Assembly: GCA_965277835.1 (NCBI GenBank)
Contig: OZ255841.1
Location: 992,001 to 1,056,000, forward strand
Source of the DNA: Arcticimaribacter sp965277835
GTDB taxonomy: Bacteria > Bacteroidota > Bacteroidia > Flavobacteriales > Flavobacteriaceae
DNA length: 64,000 bases
Direction of reading: 5' to 3'
Below are positions 27,258-36,575 of the stretch, one piece after another. Each line of letters begins with the position of its first letter. Within the stretch, counting starts at the first letter, position 1. The notes beneath the pieces were generated by a model. The model ran no database searches. It was not told where the DNA came from and saw only the letters and a list, made by a program, of their open reading frames with translations. A program made the position numbers and the translations under genes.

Positions 27258-27869
27258 ATGAAAATTATTTGCATTGGACGTAATTATACAGACCATATTA
27301 AAGAATTGGAAAACGAAAAGCCAACAGACCCTGTGGTCTTTTTGAAACCCGATACATCTCTGTTATTGAAGCACCAACCTTTTTTTATCCCTCCTTTTTC
27401 GAAAGACGTACACCACGAAGTTGAAGTTTTAGTACACATAAACCGAATTGGGAAATGTATTCAACCTAAATTTTCGCATAAATATTATAATGAAATAGGA
27501 TTAGGCATAGACTTTACTGCTCGCGATTTACAAGCAAAACTAAAAGCAAAAGGATTGCCTTGGGAAAAAGCAAAAGCGTTTGATGGAGCTGCAGTTGTTG
27601 GAGATTGGATTAATAAAGCTGAACTACCAGACGTAAATAACCTCAACTTCGAAATGACTAAAAACGGAACTATTGTACAGCAGGCGTCAACCAAACTAAT
27701 GCTATGGAAAATAGACGAATTGGTTGCCTATGTGTCGCAGTTTTTTACACTGAAAATTGGAGATATTATTTTTACGGGAACACCTGCCGGAGTAGGTCCT
27801 GTTTCTCAAAACGATGTTTTAGTAGGCTCCCTAGAAGGGCGTCAGTTATTTTCAATTAAGGTAAAATAA
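27258..27869 (+). CDS. Fumarylacetoacetate hydrolase family protein
   Basis: A 203-residue FAH-fold enzyme. The start MKIICIGRNYTDHIKELEN, the metal ligand region HHEVEVLVHI near residue 56 and the ending FTGTPAGVGPVSQND near 175 are family signatures. Members at this size act as acylpyruvases, oxaloacetate decarboxylases or tautomerases, and the sequence does not decide which. The cinA gene begins one base after its stop codon, so they form a tight operon. Confidence 0.87.
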   Translation: MKIICIGRNYTDHIKELENEKPTDPVVFLKPDTSLLLKHQPFFIPPFSKDVHHEVEVLVHINRIGKCIQPKFSHKYYNEIGLGIDFTARDLQAKLKAKGLPWEKAKAFDGAAVVGDWINKAELPDVNNLNFEMTKNGTIVQQASTKLMLWKIDELVAYVSQFFTLKIGDIIFTGTPAGVGPVSQNDVLVGSLEGRQLFSIKVK

Positions 27870-27870
27870 T

Positions 27871-29115
27871 ATGATTGCAGAAATTGTATCTATCGGAGAT
27901 GAAATTCTTATCGGGCAAATTATAAACACAAACGCTGTTTTTATTGCAAAAGAGTTGAACAAAATTGGTGTCGAAGTTGGTCAAATAACCTCTATTTCTG
28001 ACACCAAAGAACATATAGAAAGCTGTTTAGACGAGGCTCAAAAAAGAGCACAGATAATTATCTTAACAGGTGGGCTAGGGCCTACTAAAGACGATTTAAC
28101 TAAGCATACTCTATGTTCTTACTTCGACGATGTCTTGGTTAAAAACGATGTTGTTTTATCGCGAATTGAAACAATGTTTGCCAAGCTATCTATAGCTATT
28201 AATGACGAAAATAGAAAACAAGCCATGCTCCCTTCTAAGGCTAAAATATTAGATAACCACTATGGTACAGCCGCCGGAATGTGGTTCGAAAAAAACAACC
28301 ACGTTGTTATTTCATTACCAGGTGTTCCTTTCGAAATGAAAGAACTAATGACCAATGAAGTAATTCCAGCCTTAAAAAAACATTATACCCTGCCCCATAT
28401 AATTCATAAAACTATATTAACCCAAGGATTGGGTGAAAGTGTTATAGCAGAACGTATTAAAGACTGGGAAAATCAACTCCCAAAGGATATTAAATTTGCC
28501 TATCTTCCAAATTTAGGTGCCGTTCGGTTACGCCTATCGGCTAAAGGAAAGGACAAAGAAAAACTAAACGAAAGAGTTGATGCTGAGATTGAGAAGTTAT
28601 ACGCTTTAATTGGTGAAATAATAGTTGGATTCGAAAAAGAAGGGGCTATCGAAGTGCAGTTGCAAAATCGATTTATTGAAACAAAACACACTTTGGCAGT
28701 CGCCGAAAGTTGTACTGGCGGAAAAATAGCTGCGCGGTTTTGTGCCGTTCCTGGGGCTTCGCAATATTTTAAAGGAGGTATTATTGCTTATGCTACCGAA
28801 ATAAAAGAAAACGTTCTTGGGGTTTCACAAGAACTAATTAACACACACTCGGTGGTTAGTGCACCAGTGGCAGAAGCAATGGCTATGGAAGTTCGGAAAA
28901 AACTAGGTGCAACAATTGGCGTGTCTTCTACAGGAAACGCAGGACCGTCTAAGGGCGACTCCGATGCCGATTTGGGAACTGTTTTTATAGGAATCGCCAC
29001 AGAAAAAAGTGTAGTTAGTCACAAATTCTATTTAGGCGAACACAGAGAAAAAGTAATCGGAAAGGCAGTAAATAAAGCTATGGAGTTACTATATAAAGAA
29101 TTGATGAATGAGTGA
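27871..29115 (+). CDS. cinA: CinA-family protein (nicotinamide-nucleotide amidase)
   Basis: A 414-residue two-domain protein. The N-terminal MoaB-like domain starts IAEIVSIGDEILIGQI and has TGGLGPTKDDLTK near residue 66, which in other CinA proteins hydrolyses ADP-ribose or related pyrophosphates. The C-terminal PncC domain has VAESCTGGKIAARF near residue 277 with the catalytic serine, and STGNAGPSKGD near 352; it deamidates NMN. The protein thus fits pyridine nucleotide salvage. The old name as a competence protein comes from other bacteria. Confidence 0.93.
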   Translation: MIAEIVSIGDEILIGQIINTNAVFIAKELNKIGVEVGQITSISDTKEHIESCLDEAQKRAQIIILTGGLGPTKDDLTKHTLCSYFDDVLVKNDVVLSRIETMFAKLSIAINDENRKQAMLPSKAKILDNHYGTAAGMWFEKNNHVVISLPGVPFEMKELMTNEVIPALKKHYTLPHIIHKTILTQGLGESVIAERIKDWENQLPKDIKFAYLPNLGAVRLRLSAKGKDKEKLNERVDAEIEKLYALIGEIIVGFEKEGAIEVQLQNRFIETKHTLAVAESCTGGKIAARFCAVPGASQYFKGGIIAYATEIKENVLGVSQELINTHSVVSAPVAEAMAMEVRKKLGATIGVSSTGNAGPSKGDSDADLGTVFIGIATEKSVVSHKFYLGEHREKVIGKAVNKAMELLYKELMNE

Positions 29116-29129
29116 ATAAGTCAAAAAAT

Positions 29130-29292
29130 TCAAGGTGTTTGAATGTTATTTTTGAAAGTAATGAATTAGAAGAAATTATCAATGTGCAAAAAATGCACAT
29201 TGATAATTCTAAAAAAATCTGTAAAATTTTATAGTCTTGATGTTATTATTTCGGTAGGATATAGACTAAAACCTAAAGGGGAGCAAAAAAAA
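29130..29292 (+). pseudogene. Decayed fragment of a RhuM-family gene
   Basis: No intact gene is present, but two adjacent frames give parts of one protein. One frame reads FESNELEEIINVQKMHIDNS, and after an A-rich run the next frame reads SVKFYSLDVIISVGYR, then a stop after KPKGEQKK. FYSLDVIISVGYR is the signature of the RhuM (virulence protein) family, and the preceding part fits the same family with one frameshift. Start, N-terminus and C-terminus are gone. It lies between cinA and htpG. RhuM genes are usually carried on mobile or restriction-linked DNA, so this may mark an old insertion. Confidence 0.6.
29174..29208. other. Perfect 15-base inverted repeat
   Basis: AATTATCAATGTGCA and its exact complement TGCACATTGATAATT flank a five-A loop. 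It lies inside the RhuM-like remnant, 58 bases after cinA. A U-run does not directly follow on either strand, so it is not a standard intrinsic terminator, although it may end the cinA transcript. Confidence 0.6.
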
Positions 29293-29388
29293 ATAAAAAC
29301 TCCAGCCATAACCGTTTTATAAAATGTCAATTTGTCAGCGTTTATAGAGTGGTACTCTTTTTGAAATGATAACCGAAAAGTTAAAACT

Positions 29389-31272
29389 ATGTCAAAAGGT
29401 AAAATCAATGTTTCAGTAGAAAACATATTCCCACTTATTAAGAAGTTTTTATATAGCGATCACGAGATTTTTTTGCGTGAGCTTATATCAAATGCAACCG
29501 ATGCTACACTCAAACTAAAACATTTGAACAACATTGGAGAAGCCAAAGGAGACTTCAACAATCCTATGATTGAAGTTAAAGTAGATGCAAAGAAAAAAAC
29601 ACTTCATATAATTGACCAAGGTGTTGGAATGACCTCAGAGGAAGTAGAAAAGTATATTAACCAAGTTGCTTTTTCGGGTGCAGAAGAATTTTTAGAAAAA
29701 TATAAAGACAGTGCTTCCGATAGTGGCATTATTGGACATTTTGGACTTGGTTTTTACTCTGCTTTTATGGTTGCAAAAAAAGTGGAACTTATTACCAAAT
29801 CGTATAAAGACGAACCTGCCGTACACTGGTCGTGCGATGGTTCGCCCGAATTTACCCTAGACACACACGACAAAACCGAGCGTGGCACAGAAGTTATTTT
29901 ACATATAGACAAAGACTCTAAAGAGTTTTTAGAAGACGCTAAGATTTCGGGCTTACTTACCAAGTATAATAAGTTTATGCCTATTCCAATAAAATTTGGA
30001 ACAAAAGAGGAAACGTTACCCCTCCCCGAAGATGCAAAAGAAGATGCAAAGCCAGAAAAAATAACTGTCGATAATATCATCAATAACCCAAACCCTGCTT
30101 GGACACTTCAACCAAACGATTTAAAAGACGAAGATTATAGTTCTTTTTACAGAGAATTATATCCTATGCAGTTCGAAGAGCCTTTATTTAACATTCATCT
30201 AAACGTAGATTATCCGTTTAATCTTACAGGGATTCTCTATTTCCCGAAACTAAATAACGACTTAAATATTCAGAAAGATAAAATTCAACTTTATCAAAAT
30301 CAAGTTTTTGTTACAGACAATGTAGAAGGTATTGTCCCTGAATTTTTGACACTATTAAGAGGTGTTATCGACTCTCCTGATATTCCACTAAACGTATCGA
30401 GAAGTTATTTGCAAGCCGATGGTGCAGTAAAAAAAATAAGCAATTACATTACCCGAAAAGTAGCCGATAAACTTGCTAGTTTATTTAAGAAAGACCGCGC
30501 TGCTTTTGAACAAAAATGGAATGACATAAAAGTTGTTATCGAGTATGGAATGCTTTCTGAAGATAAATTCTTTGAAAAGTCTGACAAATTTGCACTATAC
30601 CCTACGGTCGATGACACCTACCATACGTTCGAAGAACTAAAAGAAATCATAAAAGATTTGCAAACAGACAAAGACGATAAACTTATCGTTTTATACGCTT
30701 CGAATAAAGACGAGCAACACGCCTATATCGAGGCTGCAAAAGAGAAAGGATATCAAGTATTACTTTTAGATTCTCCTATTGCACCTCACTTAATTCAAAA
30801 GCTAGAAAGCACACACGAAAACACTTCTTTTGTGCGGGTAGATGGAGATACTGTCGAAAACCTCATCAAAAAAGAAGAGGCTACAGTTTCTAAACTTAGT
30901 GACGAAGAAAAAGAAACGCTTAAGCCTATAATTGAAGACGTTGTACCAAAAGAAAAATACACTGTTCAGTTAGAAGCCCTAAGTAGTTCTCAACTTCCGT
31001 TTGTGTTAACACAGCCCGAATTTATGAGGCGTATGAAAGAAATGCAACAAAGCGGAGGAAGCGGTGGAATGTTTGGCAATTTCCCCGAAACCTATAATTT
31101 AGTGGTTAATATAAATCATCCTTTGGTTGGGCAAATTCTTAGCACAAAAACAGAGAAAAAGAGAACACGCTTAGTTCAACAAGCCCTCGATTTAGCAAGG
31201 TTGTCTCAAAACCTTTTAAAAGGAGAAGAGCTAACGCAATTTATTACACGAAGTGTAGATTTAATTAAATAA
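29389..31272 (+). CDS. htpG: Molecular chaperone HtpG (Hsp90)
   Basis: Cytosolic ATP-dependent Hsp90 chaperone of 627 residues. The GHKL ATPase signatures are present: LRELISNATDA near residue 28, DQGVGMTSEEV near 78 and GHFGLGFYSAF near 115. The middle domain has PLNVSRSYLQ near residue 335. The upstream spacer holds ATGTCAATTTGTCAG, a direct TGTCA repeat that could be a regulatory site, though that is a guess. It ends at a hairpin shared with the convergent glutamate-synthase-like gene. Confidence 0.97.
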   Translation: MSKGKINVSVENIFPLIKKFLYSDHEIFLRELISNATDATLKLKHLNNIGEAKGDFNNPMIEVKVDAKKKTLHIIDQGVGMTSEEVEKYINQVAFSGAEEFLEKYKDSASDSGIIGHFGLGFYSAFMVAKKVELITKSYKDEPAVHWSCDGSPEFTLDTHDKTERGTEVILHIDKDSKEFLEDAKISGLLTKYNKFMPIPIKFGTKEETLPLPEDAKEDAKPEKITVDNIINNPNPAWTLQPNDLKDEDYSSFYRELYPMQFEEPLFNIHLNVDYPFNLTGILYFPKLNNDLNIQKDKIQLYQNQVFVTDNVEGIVPEFLTLLRGVIDSPDIPLNVSRSYLQADGAVKKISNYITRKVADKLASLFKKDRAAFEQKWNDIKVVIEYGMLSEDKFFEKSDKFALYPTVDDTYHTFEELKEIIKDLQTDKDDKLIVLYASNKDEQHAYIEAAKEKGYQVLLLDSPIAPHLIQKLESTHENTSFVRVDGDTVENLIKKEEATVSKLSDEEKETLKPIIEDVVPKEKYTVQLEALSSSQLPFVLTQPEFMRRMKEMQQSGGSGGMFGNFPETYNLVVNINHPLVGQILSTKTEKKRTRLVQQALDLARLSQNLLKGEELTQFITRSVDLIK

Positions 31273-31275
31273 AAA

Positions 31276-31300
31276 GAAGGGTCTATAACAAAGACCCTTC
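31276..31300. terminator. Bidirectional terminator between htpG and the convergent gene
   Basis: AAGGGTCT and AGACCCTT (31277-31284 and 31292-31299) form an eight-base stem with a seven-base loop, flanked by A-rich sequence on the left and T-rich on the right. It overlaps the stop codon of the minus-strand gene and can serve both genes. Confidence 0.65.
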
Positions 31301-32809
31301 CTTTATATAAGGATAAATTTCGTCGTACTTTTTAATTACGTTCATACTAATACGGCGATTAATATGCTTTCGTTCTAGCTTATTTGGGGAATCAACTCCA
31401 CTAGCAGCCATAAGTTCTATAAAACTCTTAAGTGTTCTTTTATGGAAGCTAGCCACGCGAACAGTCTTATCTTCTACGTTAAGCCCTTTCATTAAAGATT
31501 TATTTTGTGTGGCTACCCCAACTGGGCAAGTGTTATTATTACACTCTAAGGCTTGGATACAACCCAATGCCATCATCATAGAACGTGCGCAGTTTACCAT
31601 GTCGGCACCTAGCGATAATATGCGTGCTATATGAAAGCCCGAAAATATTTTTCCAGAAGCTATTATTTTAATTTCACTTTTTAAGTTATAGCCTACCAAA
31701 GTGTCATATACAAAAGCCAACCCATCGCGAAGAGGCATCCCCAAAGAGTTCGAAAACTCAACAGGAGCAGCACCAGTACCTCCCTCTCCTCCATCAACTG
31801 TAATAAAGTCTGGAGTAACTCCGGTTTCAATCATTGCTTTGCATATATCTAAAAACTCTTCTTTTTGTCCTATACAAAGTTTAAACCCAATTGGCTTTCC
31901 GTTAGAATGTTTTCGCAATAATTGTATAAACTGCATAAGTTCCGTTGGGTTAGAAAATGCCGAATGACTAGGCGGCGAGTGTACATCCGTAAAAGGTTCT
32001 ACATCGCGTATAGCAGCAATTTCTTCGGTGTTTTTTGCTGCGGGCAAAATACCTCCGTGCCCAGGTTTTGCACCTTGCGAAACTTTAATTTCAACCATCT
32101 TAACCGAATCTAGGGCAGCTCTTTTTTCGAATGTCTTAGGGCAAAACGTGCCTTCTTTTGTTCTACATCCAAAATAGCCTGTTCCTATTTGCCAAATCAA
32201 ATCGCCTCCGTGTTCTAAGTGAAATGGGCTTATAGAACCTTCTCCTGTGTTTTGGGCAAAGCTTCCCATTTTTGCACCTTTATTAAGTGCTAAAACAGCG
32301 TTTCTACTTAGCGAACCATAGCTCATTGCAGATATATTAAGTAAACTAGCCGAATAGGGCTGCTTGCAGTCTTTACCTCCTACAAGAATACGTGGAGAAT
32401 GGTCTATTTTGGTCTCGTCAACAGCATACATAGAATGATCCATCCATTCATAACCAGATCGATATACATCCATTTGTGTCCCAAAAGGCACCGTGTCATT
32501 TACATTTTTTGCACGCTGATAAATTAAACTCCTAAACATTCTATTAATCGGTCGACCTTCGGTGTCAGTCTCTACAAAATATTGCATTATTTCTGGTCGA
32601 ATCGCTTCTAACATATACCTAAAATGACCTAGTATAGGAAAGTTTCTTAAAATAGTTTTACCTTTTTGGTTTATATCATAAATTCCTACTAATATTAAGG
32701 GTAGTGTAATTAGGAAACTCCATATAACAGGTGTCCAAAATTGATATATCGCTACCGTAGCAATAATTGTAATGATTGATAAAAAGATAAAGCCTGTACG
32801 TACTTTCAT
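31283..32809 (-). CDS. FMN-binding glutamate synthase-like membrane protein
   Basis: A 508-residue protein with two N-terminal hydrophobic segments (about residues 5-25 and 27-43) and then the FMN/iron-sulfur domain of glutamate synthase. Visible are NISAMSYGSLS near residue 156, GAKPGHGGILPA near 250, TVDGGEGGTGAAP near 338 and the cysteine-bearing LECNNNTCPVGVATQ near 425. There is no glutaminase domain or NAD(P)H subunit. The family is widespread in Bacteroidota as a stand-alone GltB-like protein. The reaction is not established here. Confidence 0.85.
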   Translation of the reverse strand: MKVRTGFIFLSIITIIATVAIYQFWTPVIWSFLITLPLILVGIYDINQKGKTILRNFPILGHFRYMLEAIRPEIMQYFVETDTEGRPINRMFRSLIYQRAKNVNDTVPFGTQMDVYRSGYEWMDHSMYAVDETKIDHSPRILVGGKDCKQPYSASLLNISAMSYGSLSRNAVLALNKGAKMGSFAQNTGEGSISPFHLEHGGDLIWQIGTGYFGCRTKEGTFCPKTFEKRAALDSVKMVEIKVSQGAKPGHGGILPAAKNTEEIAAIRDVEPFTDVHSPPSHSAFSNPTELMQFIQLLRKHSNGKPIGFKLCIGQKEEFLDICKAMIETGVTPDFITVDGGEGGTGAAPVEFSNSLGMPLRDGLAFVYDTLVGYNLKSEIKIIASGKIFSGFHIARILSLGADMVNCARSMMMALGCIQALECNNNTCPVGVATQNKSLMKGLNVEDKTVRVASFHKRTLKSFIELMAASGVDSPNKLERKHINRRISMNVIKKYDEIYPYIKEGSLL

Positions 32810-32917
32810 AATAATATTATTTTGTTTTTAAATTTTGTTCCGACAAGATAAAAAATTAATTTAAAAACTTTAACTATATTTTTAATCTAAAATTAAAAAC
32901 CATGTAATAAAAAAATA

Positions 32918-33532
32918 ATGACCGAATTATTCTCTGAACATAAAACGATATGGAAACCCCAATTACCCAATGCCAAAATTGAATATTACCCCAATTTTTG
33001 GACAACAAAAGAAGCCGATTTACTGTTTTTGAAACTAGAACGCGAAACGGCTTGGGCACAAGACAAAATAACCTTGTTCGGAAAAACACACGACCAACCT
33101 AGGCTAACTTCCTTACATGGATTTAACAAAGAGCCTTACCGCTATTCTGGTATTACAATGTATCCGAAGCCTATGACAGACACCTTGTCAAAAATTTTAA
33201 GCAAAATAAACACCATACAGCGTTTTGAGTTTACTTCGGCATTACTTAACCTTTATCGAAACGGAAAAGATAGTAATGGGTGGCACGCCGATAACGAAAA
33301 AGAATTGGGTGTCAATCCTATTATCGCTTCGGTTAGTTTAGGTGCCGAAAGATTTTTTCATTTGAAACACAATACAGATAAAGAAAAACGATTTAAACTA
33401 AAATTGAAACACGGTAGTCTATTAATTATGGGAGGGGCAACACAGCACTATTGGACACATCATATTCCAAAAACAGCGCGCCCTATTGGCTCAAGAATTA
33501 ATATAACATTTAGAGAAATTAAAAAAATATAA
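32918..33532 (+). CDS. AlkB-like 2-oxoglutarate-dependent dioxygenase
   Basis: A 204-residue Fe(II)/2-oxoglutarate dioxygenase of the AlkB type, probably reversing alkylation damage in DNA or RNA. The metal motif WHADNE gives H123 and D125, the second histidine is in the TQHYWTHHIPKT segment near residue 180, and GSRINITFR at about 192-200 supplies the 2-oxoglutarate and substrate arginines. An aromatic RYSGITMYP near residue 75 matches the nucleotide-recognition lid. It is divergent from the glutamate-synthase-like gene over 108 AT-rich bases. Confidence 0.9.
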   Translation: MTELFSEHKTIWKPQLPNAKIEYYPNFWTTKEADLLFLKLERETAWAQDKITLFGKTHDQPRLTSLHGFNKEPYRYSGITMYPKPMTDTLSKILSKINTIQRFEFTSALLNLYRNGKDSNGWHADNEKELGVNPIIASVSLGAERFFHLKHNTDKEKRFKLKLKHGSLLIMGGATQHYWTHHIPKTARPIGSRINITFREIKKI

Positions 33533-33555
33533 CCCCTAAAAAATATCTGCTAATA

Positions 33556-33563
33556 TAACTTTG
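33556..33563 (+). promoter_or_regulatory. Candidate -7 element for the DUF5916 gene
   Basis: TAACTTTG matches TAnnTTTG, 40 bases before the TTG start codon of the DUF5916 protein. No -33 TTG is evident. Confidence 0.35.
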
Positions 33564-33603
33564 ATGCCCATTTACGCTTTTTAATAAAAATCTATACTTA
33601 TTT

Positions 33604-35844
33604 TTGAAGTCTAGAAAAACTAAACATACTTACATTATAAAAAGATTATCTACATATGTGTTGCTAATTTCTTTGTGTCCTCTATTGGTTTTTAGTCAAG
33701 AAAAAATGGAAACCACAGTTCTATTTACAGACGAAGAAATAACAATTGATGGCTTAGCAAACGAGAAAGCATGGGAGAAAGCAAACGAAATTACTGACTT
33801 TTGGCAGTGGTTCCCAACAGATACTCTCAAGGCTACGCAACCTACGGTTGTCAAATTTCTTTTTGACGAAAAAAACCTATATGTATTGGCAATGTCATAC
33901 TCGGAGTCTTCAGAGACTATAGTGCCTTCGCTGAGAAGAGATTTTTTTGGTCGAGGAAATGATAATATTACTGTTCTACTAGACACATTTATGGACGCTA
34001 CCAATGGTTTTATGTTTGGTACTAACCCAATGGGCGTGCAAAGAGAATCTTTAATATCGAATGGTGGCAACAATTTTCAAAGAGACTACAACTCTAGCTG
34101 GGACGTAAAATGGCAAACCGAAGCAACCCAACAAGATGGGCATTGGATTTCTGAAATAAGAATTCCTTTAAAATCAATTCAGTACCCAGACGGGGCAACC
34201 CAATTTAGGTCTAATGTATATAGAAACGACACACATACACAGCAATGGTCAACGTGGGCTAACACGCCACAAAACCAAACTATTGCTGGTTTAGCGTTTA
34301 TGGGTATATTAAATTTTGAACGCCCTCTTAAAAAATCGTCCAAAACAATAGCCCTAATCCCTTATATCGGAGGTTCTACTCAAAAAGACTTCGAAACCAA
34401 TGAAGCGAAAAACGTATTCAACTTTGGGGGCGATGCTAAACTGTCTATCGGAAGTGGAATGTTTTTAGATTTAACCGCATTCCCTGATTTTTCGCAAGTC
34501 GAAGTAGATGACCAAATAATTAACTTAACACGGTTTGAGGTTTCGCTACCAGAAAAGCGTCAATTTTTTATTCAAAACAGCGATTTGTTTATAAACTTTG
34601 GTGACCGCCGAGAAGCACAACCTTTTTTCTCTAGAAGAATTGGGGTAGCCGAAGATAAAGACGGCAATACTATCGAAAATAAAATTATTGCTGGAGTTCG
34701 TTTAAGTGGTAAAGTAAATAACAACTTACGCCTAGGGTTTCTAAATATGCAAACGCAAGAAGATATACCAAACGAAATATTGGCAAATAATAACACGGTT
34801 TTTACACTGCAACAGCAAATTTTAGATCGTTCTAATTTGAACTTTATTTTTGTAAACCGCCAAACAACAACAGCAAGTTATAGTTTCGAAAGTGACCAAG
34901 ATGACTACAATAGAGTTGTAGGTGCCGATTTTAATCTAGCCACAAAAAACAACCGTTGGACAGGTAGGTCTTTTTTTCATCATTCGTTTAGTCCTACCAA
35001 AAAAAATGACTCTTATGCTACGGGGTTAAATTTCGATTATAATGCAAACGTCCATTCCATAGCATTTAATACTGTCCGTATTGGGGGTGATTACCAGTCA
35101 GATTTAGGTTTTATCCGAAGAACTGGTATCTTAAAAAGTTTTGCGCGCTATACGTATCGAATTTGGACTAAATCTAAAACGCTACGTTCTATAAACCTAT
35201 CTCAAGCATTTTTCTATGTCGGAAAACCTAAAGAAGATTATCTAACTACCGATAGGGGCACTTTTTCTACTATTGAATTTTCGTTTACAAATCAAGCGAA
35301 TTTAGAACTAAGATATAACAATAGATATACTTATTTACAAGATGTTTTTGAGCCTACAGGGGTTGACAATGCTATTGGTTTAGCAGCAAACTCAAGTTAT
35401 AACTATGGCGACTTCGAAGTGTCGTATGGGTCGAACCCTGGGTCGATTTTCAATTTTTGGACATCTACCTCTTATGGTGATTTTTATAATGGAACTAAAT
35501 TTTCGGTGTCATCGCAAATGAACTATAGAATTCAACCTTATTTTACAGCAAGCCTACGACTTAATTATAACCGCATAAAATTACCTCAACCCCACTCGTC
35601 CTCTAATTTATTATTAGTAATACCTAAAGTTGACGTTACCTTTAGTAAAAGTATATTTTGGACAACACTCTTCCAGTATAATTCGCAGTCGGAACTACTA
35701 GGAATAAACTCGAGGTTACAATGGCGGTTCAGTCCTTTGTCGGACCTTTTTATAGTTTATAACGACAACTATATGGTTGACAGTACATTTACACCTAAGA
35801 TTAGAAGCCTTACCTTTAAATTAACATATTGGTTTAACAATTAA
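33604..35844 (+). CDS. DUF5916 outer-membrane-type protein with CBM9-like domain
   Basis: A 746-residue exported protein. After a signal peptide ending LLVFSQ near residue 32 comes a family-9 carbohydrate-binding-like beta domain (about 38-235, with ITIDGLANEKAWEKA). A beta-rich DUF5916 region follows, likely a membrane barrel, ending in an aromatic LTFKLTYWFNN. The start is a TTG at 33604: no in-frame ATG upstream keeps the signal peptide and an in-frame stop lies at 33562. The next ATG would lose the export signal. The function is unknown; it is often found near secreted hydrolases. The DUF4369 gene follows by 12 bases. Confidence 0.78.
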   Translation: MKSRKTKHTYIIKRLSTYVLLISLCPLLVFSQEKMETTVLFTDEEITIDGLANEKAWEKANEITDFWQWFPTDTLKATQPTVVKFLFDEKNLYVLAMSYSESSETIVPSLRRDFFGRGNDNITVLLDTFMDATNGFMFGTNPMGVQRESLISNGGNNFQRDYNSSWDVKWQTEATQQDGHWISEIRIPLKSIQYPDGATQFRSNVYRNDTHTQQWSTWANTPQNQTIAGLAFMGILNFERPLKKSSKTIALIPYIGGSTQKDFETNEAKNVFNFGGDAKLSIGSGMFLDLTAFPDFSQVEVDDQIINLTRFEVSLPEKRQFFIQNSDLFINFGDRREAQPFFSRRIGVAEDKDGNTIENKIIAGVRLSGKVNNNLRLGFLNMQTQEDIPNEILANNNTVFTLQQQILDRSNLNFIFVNRQTTTASYSFESDQDDYNRVVGADFNLATKNNRWTGRSFFHHSFSPTKKNDSYATGLNFDYNANVHSIAFNTVRIGGDYQSDLGFIRRTGILKSFARYTYRIWTKSKTLRSINLSQAFFYVGKPKEDYLTTDRGTFSTIEFSFTNQANLELRYNNRYTYLQDVFEPTGVDNAIGLAANSSYNYGDFEVSYGSNPGSIFNFWTSTSYGDFYNGTKFSVSSQMNYRIQPYFTASLRLNYNRIKLPQPHSSSNLLLVIPKVDVTFSKSIFWTTLFQYNSQSELLGINSRLQWRFSPLSDLFIVYNDNYMVDSTFTPKIRSLTFKLTYWFNN

Positions 35845-35856
35845 CATTACTTTTTT

Positions 35857-36573
35857 ATGAAACTAAGACCCATATATACACTACTTCTTTTAAGCATTCT
35901 TTTTTCTTGTGGAGAACCCTCTGGGAAATCAATGGAAGTTTCTGGTGAAATTAAGGGTTTAAGGAAAGGTACGCTTTACCTACAAAAGATAAGAGACAGT
36001 GCCTTAGTTAGCGTTGATTCTTTTATTATGAAAAAAAGCGATTCTTTTTCTATGTTCGATGACTTAGAGTCCCCCGAAATCTACTATCTATATTTAGATA
36101 AAAACGATGGGGATACCCTAAACGATAGAATTACTTTTTTTGGAGAAAAAGGAAAAATAACCATAAACTCTAACTTAAAAACATTCGAAAGTAGTGCTAC
36201 CGTTAATGGGTCGAGCAATCAAATTCTGTGGGAAGAGTATCAATCAATGATTCAGAAATTTGACGGCAAAAACCTTGAAATCATTAAAGACTATCTTGCA
36301 GATACAGATTTAACCCCCGAAGAAAAAGAAACAAAATATACTAAGGCTTCTGACAACTTATTACGCCGTAGGTATCTGTTTTCTCTAAACTACGCCACGC
36401 TACATGCGGACAAAGAAATATCAGCTTATATAGGTTTGTACGAAGTGAACTACGCAAACCCAAAACTTTTAGATACTCTATACAGTAAGATGACCGACGA
36501 GATAAAAAACTCAACTTATGGCGTTGCCTTTGGAGATTTATTAACCTCTAAAAAAACCGAACCTACCGAGTAG
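35857..36573 (+). CDS. DUF4369 lipoprotein
   Basis: A 238-residue predicted lipoprotein with lipobox LFSCGE (cysteine about 19). The DUF4369 domain follows at about 28-140: MEVSGEIKGLRKGTLYLQKI, then a beta-rich stretch with KITINSNLKTF. In many Bacteroidota proteins this domain precedes a thioredoxin-like domain, but none is present here; the C-terminal part is helical and charged. It lies 12 bases after the DUF5916 gene and converges on the small helical protein gene. A role in envelope maintenance is possible but unproven. Confidence 0.75.
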   Translation: MKLRPIYTLLLLSILFSCGEPSGKSMEVSGEIKGLRKGTLYLQKIRDSALVSVDSFIMKKSDSFSMFDDLESPEIYYLYLDKNDGDTLNDRITFFGEKGKITINSNLKTFESSATVNGSSNQILWEEYQSMIQKFDGKNLEIIKDYLADTDLTPEEKETKYTKASDNLLRRRYLFSLNYATLHADKEISAYIGLYEVNYANPKLLDTLYSKMTDEIKNSTYGVAFGDLLTSKKTEPTE

Positions 36574-36575
36574 GT

